From Deuterostichococcus epilithicus (Eukaryota; Chlorophyta; Trebouxiophyceae; Prasiolales; Stichococcaceae): a DNA stretch of 64,000 nt. Every line of letters begins with the position of its first letter. Within the stretch, counting starts at the first letter, position 1. This document shows, piece after piece, positions 57,696 through 64,000 of the stretch. The stretch covers positions 806,001-870,000 of the forward strand of contig JAVTLE010000008.1 of NCBI GenBank assembly GCA_033439295.1, in the 5' to 3' direction. The notes under the pieces were generated by a model that was not told the DNA's origin, did not search any database, and worked only from the letters and a program-made list of their open reading frames with translations. A program made the translations under genes and the position numbers.

Positions 57696-58403
57696 ATCGT
57701 GTGCACAGCACCTCTTCACTGACAGACCCGCCAGCATGGTGCCGGTTGGGGTGCACGTCATACTGCGGCGAGGTGTCACGCATAAATCGTTTCATGTGCA
57801 CACTGCAGGCATCAGCAGCAGGGCTATGGCGGCGGCGGCGGGTCACTGGTAGTGCCGTGCAGCCCATCGATGCTGGAAAATCCCTGGTTGCGGCTGGAGG
57901 CAGGAGTGTGATATTCGCTCCTGGCATTGAGCAAACCAGCAAAGCCGGCCCCTTCTTTGCTCTGAAAGGTGTGGGGCACCAAGCTGCTGGAAACACCTGT
58001 GCAAGTTGCTCGCTGGACATACAGCGAGTTTAGGCAATGCAGCAGGTTGAATCTGGTGCACCAACTTTGCTTCACTGCAACTACGCACGCGGCATATATA
58101 CAATGCAGATTTGCGATGTCCGCAGGCAGCGGAGTGTGATGATCGGTGCCAAGGTCATCTGTGTACTGAGCCGCAACGTGTGGAGGATGGGATGTCAGCT
58201 GCTAGGTACAGCATTATCATCAATATGTGAGAGTTTCACGATGCTGCAAAGTGAGCGGCAGGTTCTGAGGGTCTGTAAACCAGGTGCAAGTTTCAATCAA
58301 GCCATCCCCTGCAGGGTACCTATCAGCTGCGATCCCCATTCTGATGCTCCAATCCCTAACCCCGATCTCCTGGTTCCACAGAATCCTGTCGGCTGCCGCA
58401 CCT
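57696..58403. other. Convergent 3' region, SICKLE-like gene and PGM3
   Basis: 708 bp between facing stops. I see no gene, RNA or repeat. Confidence 0.45.
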
Positions 58404-61400
58404 TCATGAGCTTCGGAAGTTGTTCAGCACCGATAACACATGCTGCGCCACTGCTGCTGCCAGTTCGTCCGCTGCTTGTTGCGTGCCGGCCTCTGCATAG
58501 ACTCGGACCACGTCCTCGGTTCCTGACGGCCGTGCGAACGCCCGCCCTGCAAGGCAGTTAGCACGTGATGCTGCATGTGCCAATGCCAAATGGTGTCCTG
58601 CCTCCGGACCGTTCCTGAGCCAAGCACTGCGCTCAAAACCTGTCAAGCGCCATCACCTGAAGGGTAGGCAGCCACTGCGCCGTCGATCCGCGGCTGCAAC
58701 GGTTTTGGCTGCAGTACCCGCGTCTCAGAGGCATCAGGTTTGACCAGCGTGCGGTCCGCCACCTTGACCTGGTTGAATTCCATGCATGAAAAGTAAAGTT
58801 TCAAGTTTGCCAAATGCAAGTGCACCCGCTAGGCCGTATGCACAAGGACAGGAGCTGATGATCAGTCGAAACATCGCTCAGACTGCAGGAAGGCAGAGAG
58901 CATGCCGGAGCGGCTAGGGATCAGAAGGACGTCAGATGGAACGATTTGGGAGGGAACTGACCTTGAGCTGCCGGCTGGGCAGGTCTGTGTACAGCGCCGC
59001 CCAGTCCCGCATGGACATGCACAGCAGCCGCAGCGCGGCCTCAACGAGCAGTAGGCCAGACAGAGCATCGCCGACCGCCTGTGGCCACAGATATGATGGA
59101 TCATTCACATCGAAAGGTTCACGAAGGGCACGCAGTGACCTTGGCGGTGCCATCTCAGGGTTTATGATGCTTGAAAGCTCCAGCTGGTTGCAGCGGATGC
59201 CGAATACGCCAGGCGGCCGGCATAGCATGTGCTACCTGGTTCATGACTCGGGAGACAGCCAGCAGCTTTGCGGCTGCTGCGGCGGCCTTGCTGCCGGGCG
59301 ACGCATCGGCTGTTGCCTGCTGGCCACAGAGACGTAACAGAAGGCCATTGATTGCATGTTTTTGGGTTGTTCCGGATTGTGCAGTGCTACCGGTTCTACA
59401 GTGTTCGTGCATGTTATACTGCAGCACGTGCAGACGGCAGCATGCCTGCAGGTTCTGCAGGGCGCTGCTGCTGAAGAGCACTGTGCCGTGGCCATTGGCT
59501 TCGAAGTAGATGCCAATGTCAAAGTTGTGGGCAGCCGGGTGCAGGTGCTTCACCCCTGTGGGCGTTAGCACCACCTCGCAGCCCATGACGTCCCTGCACC
59601 GTGCCGCAAGCGAGGTCGGCAAGGAGGCACCACAGCTCTAGCAGGCCACATTAGCTAGCACATGCATCGAGCAGCACCAGGCAGCATGCGCGGCTTCTCA
59701 GCAGTGTCCTGCCCCTCGGGCGATATTTGAGGAGTGCCGGCAAACTCGACGACGGGGTCAGCACTCACCGCAGATATCTCGTGGAGCTGCCATTGGCATA
59801 AGCTGTCTGGACGACGCCCAGCTGGTCACAGACGAGGTGATCGGGTCAGCAGCGAACGCATGGACGATCCCAAGATGCGCTGAAGCTGAACCTTCACAAG
59901 ACCTTCCTGGCTTACGAACCTGCAATGCAGTGGCACTGACCCGCAGCGCTGATGCATCCTTGTCCTCCGCCAGGTCAGCCAGCAGCCCCATGACGAGCTT
60001 TGCTGCAAGTGCCGCTATCCTGCAGGAGCGTCAAAGCACAAACGCTCAAATGCGCTGCTGACATGGCAGTGTCCGAGGGCACCAACAGTGCCAAGCTGTG
60101 CAGCGCTCCAACAGACACGTGCAACCGAAGAGCAGCATCACCTATCGCCATCATACAGCTCGACGCTATCCGCCGCGGGCGAAAAGTAGACCACGCGATC
60201 GGCGTCGCCATCAAAACTGACACACCTGCGGCACAGCAGCAGAGGCCCATGTAAGCGATTTGCTGGGAAACCGGCAGGCTGCACATTTATTGTGCCAGAT
60301 GTGCACGTTCAACCAAGCAGCAGACACTAGGCTGATAGAGGCCAGCAAATGACAGCGCCATGCACCTTGAACCATCGGGCGCTGACGCGAAGTTTGCAGG
60401 GCGTGTCCGCTCCTTCTGAACGAAGTCTGCGCCGCAGCCCTTGTTTAGCTGTCCCTCGCCGCCATTGACCAGCTTTGGCCGGAGGAATGCGCCCGCAGGC
60501 TCCGCCGCCATGACAGCGCAGAGGCGCTTCAGTGCCGTGTGTCCGACGCCATTTGCACAGTCCACCAGCACCTCCTGCAATGGTCGTCAGATGTGATGGT
60601 CAGCACAGGTAAATGAGGCCATGTCTGATCTGTGCAGTGGCAACACTGACGCATTGCTGCCACACAAAGCTGCTTGACCCGGCCGGTCTGAGCTGGTCAC
60701 ACACTCGGCCGCACGCAGCTGCATGATGTCAGGTAGCTGATGGGGATGCCAATGGCATGGATCAAACACCCCTCACCTGCGCCTCCAGCGGCGGGCGGCA
60801 GCCGGTCAGCAGCTCGGTAAAGCCTGCTGCCAGCGCCGCGATGTATGCGTCCGCCAGTGGCTGCTCGTGCTGCCGTTCGTGCTCCATGACCGCCCAGTGC
60901 AGGCACGGCGTTGTGTGCTCGCCGAGGGAAACTGCTGCAGGCTCATGTGAGCCGGCATTGCAACCTGCAATGGCCGCCTCCAGCAGGCCCTGTGCGCTTG
61001 GCCGGTTGTCATGCGCGAGCAGGACTGTAGCTCGAGCTGCAACCGCAACAGGTTGCGAAGGTAAATCGTTCCAGCGTGTCAAATTTCTGCAGACACTGAA
61101 TGCCATGATGATGTGGATAGTGCTGACTGCAGTTGGGCAAAATCACCCGAGGTTGATATGCCCTTGGAGTCGTAAAGATTGCTGATTGCGGCAGCAAACT
61201 CTGCTGCTGTGGCCGCCTGGGCCAGGCTCGTGGAGTGTGCCTGCGCATGTGGTCGCCCCAGACTCAGCGGGGCATGCTAATACCACAGCCATGACGCATC
61301 ATGCAGCAGGAGCTTCATTGCAGCCGTCAGGCAGCTGTGCACAGCACTGCGAGAAATAGTGACACTCTCACCTCCCAGGCAACCGCCAGCATCTCGCCTC

Positions 61401-61765
61401 CCGGGTCCACCAGCTTGACGCCATTGTCCTGGACTGGGTTGTGGGACGCGGTGATCATGACGCCAGTCGTGCGGCCGAGCAGCCGCGAGCGCGCCGCCAT
61501 GAGCGCCGAGCACCTGTGCAGCCACTTCTGGTCACTGGACATGGCGACTTGCTCCTGTGTGGTGACAGGCTCGTGGAATGCATGCAAGCGGCTGCGGCGG
61601 TGCCGGCGCCAACGCTGACCTGAAGACGGTGGACGGCAGCAGGCTCGCCTCCGTGCGAAACCCCGCCGTGCCGTAGCTGGGGCTGTAGCCGGGCGGCTTT
61701 GGATACGCCTCGGCCTGCTGCTGCACTGCAAGCTCCCAGGTGCTCAGCGGCGAAGGTGCCGCCAT
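58404..61765 (-). CDS. PGM3: Phosphoacetylglucosamine mutase (PGM3/AGM1)
   Basis: It converts GlcNAc-6-P to GlcNAc-1-P on the way to UDP-GlcNAc. Start at ATG 61765 ([20 protein letters not shown]), then [14 protein letters not shown]. The phospho-serine loop is [20 protein letters not shown] (about 61390-61450). Next are [30 protein letters not shown], the metal loop [14 protein letters not shown] (about 60170-60220), the sugar loop [11 protein letters not shown] (about 59470-59505), and the phosphate loop [19 protein letters not shown] (about 58490-58550), ending [10 protein letters not shown] at 58404. The S-H-N-P and D-G-D-A-D-R order and the FEANGHG loop distinguish it from ordinary phosphoglucomutases. 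About 13 exons, with some borders between 58800 and 60200 approximate. Confidence 0.93.
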
Positions 61766-62356
61766 TGTGCTGGCTGTGGGGCTGCTGTTTGGTTTTGTGT
61801 TCGCGTCTCGAGCAATAAGCTTGATTCAATTATAATGAGCAAAATCGACGCAGCGTCGCAGTGTTGCTGGAAGCTCCATAAGCTCCACAAGCTCCACAAC
61901 ACAGAACGCAGATTGCTGGTTGGACAGATTCCAGTTCAATCGAACGTGCAGTGCTGCACGGACAGTGAAAGGAAGAGGTCGTGAGTGCGGGTTGGTGAGA
62001 CCGCCGAGCGTACTCGCGACCTGCAAATCACACTGCCAGCTGGATTTGGTCAGCATGCATGGCATTTTCGAGAATCGAATGGTTCAGTCTGCAGTTGTCA
62101 CCTGCGAGTGGCGAAAGTTCTCCGACGGTCTAGTCTGTGCAGGAACATCGACCGCCTCTCGATACGCTGCAATCGCAGCCTATTGTACAAAGAGCTTCAG
62201 CTCTAATTGAACCGAAGCTGGACGGTGATCGTTGGTAGCATTCTCGCAGGCATCTTAACCACTCGCTCTTGCCGGTAAGACCTGGTCTACGAGCACAGCT
62301 TAACATTCTGGGGACCTTGGCTCTCAGTATGCTGGCAGCGCTCCGGCGCGGCAGCC
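61766..62356. promoter_or_regulatory. Divergent upstream region of PGM3 and the capping enzyme
   Basis: 591 bp between two opposite start codons. It contains the 9-bp triple repeat near PGM3. No named promoter element is visible. Confidence 0.45.
61871..61897. repeat. 9-bp tandem repeat, three copies
   Basis: AAGCTCCAY three times, about 105 bp upstream of the PGM3 start codon, in the region shared with the capping-enzyme gene. Confidence 0.9.
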
Positions 62357-64000
62357 ATGAATTCGCGTAAGCGAATTGCTTCGGAGCTGGAAGCTTGTGG
62401 CGACCCCGCCGGGCAGACAGACAGCAAGCGTCCCGCGCTGCAGGTGCTTGCATACTGTCGAGTACACGTACGGTTGCAGGCCTTTTTTCTCTCATTCCGT
62501 GTGCACGGCGCCATGTGCCATGAACAGAGCCTGACGCCGCCCGTGTTCAGCAGGCGGAAGGGCATGCCAGCGGACCTTCGACAGGTGCGGCAGCGCAGCC
62601 TGGACCGCCGCCAACCGGGCCGCGCATCCCGCCTGGATGGCTCGACACGCCAGCCATGGCCGGCATGTGGGGAAAGCTCATCCCGGTCAAGGCAAGCAGA
62701 TAGCTTTGTCGCTCGCTGCAAAACCGTTCTGCTGGATGATATCGTCAACGCTGAGTGTGGAAGGCCACCACGAAACAGCTGGATCACACTATGGTCTCGA
62801 TCAAATTCTCATGTGCACTGATTTACTATGCTGCAAGTGCAGGTGCCGCTGGGCGCAAAGTACAACGAAGTCATACCAGAGCACAAGCGCTTCACTCCGC
62901 AGATGCTGGTGACCAAGCTGCGGGCAGAGGGCAAAGAGGTGGGGAGACGGGGAGATAGCAATTTTCAGGCCGCATTTGCCACACAAAAAGAATTCGCAAA
63001 CCCTGTGCCTGCGGCACTTGTAGGCAGCTTCGTCTCCTCGCGTCAAAGCCTGTCACTCTGCTCTGGCAGGTGGGGCTTGTCATCGACCTGACAAAGTCCT
63101 GGCAGTACTACAGCGTAGAGGAGTGGCTGGGCGTGGCGCATCACAAGGTGCAGGCTCCGCTGCGGGAATGCACCAAGCGCCTGGCGGACGCCCTGGTCTG
63201 CACACAGCATGGCTGTGGCCAGCTGCTGTGTCGTTCTTAGTCATCGCAAGGTCCCATGCGCATGATGCCCAAAGCTTACGACCAAGTGCGGGAGCTGATC
63301 TGGTAGGGTCGCACATAGTGCTGGCAGTGGAGCCCCTCTCCAATAATAAACCCCTGCTGGTGGTGCGGCGCGCAGGTGCCAATGCAGGGGCGGGGGGCGG
63401 TGCCGGAGCCAGAGCTGGTGAACCACATCTTTTGGCTGTTCCTCAACTACATGCAAGAGTACCCGGACCAGCACATCGTGGTGCACTGCACGCATGGCTT
63501 CAACCGCACAGGTGGGCTGCGCGGGCGTTGGCGCCGGGCAGGGTTTGAACCCGCCATGCTGGCTTCTGCCTGTCGCGTTCGCACGCACCTGGAGTCGCCA
63601 GGTTGTTTGTCAGGTGGACCTGTCGACCAGAAACAGCAGCAACCGTTGGATGCTGCTGCACGCAGGGTACGTGCTGGTCAGCCTCATGCTGCGATACATG
63701 CAGCACCTATCGGTGGTGGAGGCGGTGACGCAGTTTGCGAAAATGCGGCCGCCCGGCATCTACAAGGAGGACTACGTGCAGAGCCTCTTCGCCTACTACC
63801 ACGAGCGCAGGTGTATTGCTGGGGTTCTCGAAATGCTACTCCCTGGCATAGGATATGAGCTTCTCTGGCAGGATGATTTGATCAGTTTTGAGAAGGCTGC
63901 TTGCTGGCAGAGTAGCTCGGTGAGGTGCACTTTCTTGCGGCCCTGCACGTACCCTCTGGCACAAAGCTGCTGCCTCCTGCGACCTCTGTGCGGATCAGCG
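62357..64000 (+). CDS. mRNA capping enzyme, N-terminal RNA triphosphatase half, 3' end outside window
   Basis: Six exons with matching phases: 62357-62443, 62599-62691, 62843-62938, 63070-63147, 63376-63511 and 63666-63810. The protein starts MNSRKRIASELEACGDPAGQ. The phosphatase domain follows: PPGWLDTPAMAGMWGKLIPV, VPLGAKYNEVIPEHKRF, VGLVIDLTKSWQYYSVEEW, the catalytic HCTHGFNRTG (Cys, Arg), VLVSLMLRYMQHLSVVEAV and MRPPGIYKEDYVQSLFAYYH. This is the cysteine-phosphatase type of metazoan and plant capping enzymes, not the metal-dependent fungal type. The guanylyltransferase domain should follow beyond 64000. The intron after 62691 starts GCAAGC, a GC-AG intron. I see no exon between 63811 and 64000. 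Confidence 0.9.

Noticed and set aside
63541-63556. GGGTTTGAACCCGCC palindrome-like element
   Set aside because: It is a short inverted repeat inside a capping-enzyme intron, with no partner structure or tRNA fold.

Overview
The window is nuclear DNA of a green alga, most likely a trebouxiophyte-type chlorophyte (inferred). The supports are GC-rich coding sequence, genes cut into many short exons by small GT-AG introns, a plant-type SYP7 Qc-SNARE, a SICKLE-like plant protein, organellar IF-2 and glutamyl-tRNA synthetase, and TGTAA poly(A) signals. A single ambiguous base at 15004 suggests a draft assembly. Models were built by matching conserved protein blocks and checking splice phases; where every exon junction was phase-checked, the entry says so.

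Layout, left to right: CDC6 (-, 3' end cut by the window edge); a CCDC103/DNAAF19-like dynein-assembly gene (+); PEX1 (-); an SRRM1-like PWI splicing factor (+); a Mpv17/PMP22-family membrane protein (+); a CPBP intramembrane protease (-); organellar IF-2 (-); a SYP7-type SNARE (+); organellar GluRS (-); a C-terminal U-box protein (+); MEMO1 (-); COG4 (-); V-ATPase subunit B (+); 10-formyl-THF synthetase (-); a SICKLE-like disordered protein (+); PGM3/AGM1 (-); and the 5' half of an mRNA capping enzyme (+, cut by the window edge). Genes alternate strand, often head-to-head across 350-650 bp. I see no operon-like organisation, transposon, tRNA, rRNA or CRISPR.

Functionally this is an ordinary housekeeping neighbourhood: replication licensing, peroxisome biogenesis, pre-mRNA processing (SRRM1, SICKLE-like, capping enzyme), organellar translation (IF-2, GluRS), endomembrane traffic (SYP7, COG4, V-ATPase), one-carbon metabolism and amino-sugar synthesis.

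The most interesting signals are in gene architecture. At least three introns (CPBP protease, V-ATPase B, FTHFS) carry decayed tandem copies of the start of the next exon, and a decayed copy of the V-ATPase B 3' end lies downstream of that gene. Together they point to repeated short local duplications across splice sites, a proposed route to new introns. There are also a 13-nt microexon in V-ATPase B, several GC-AG introns, and an apparent one-base frameshift in the flagellar assembly gene.
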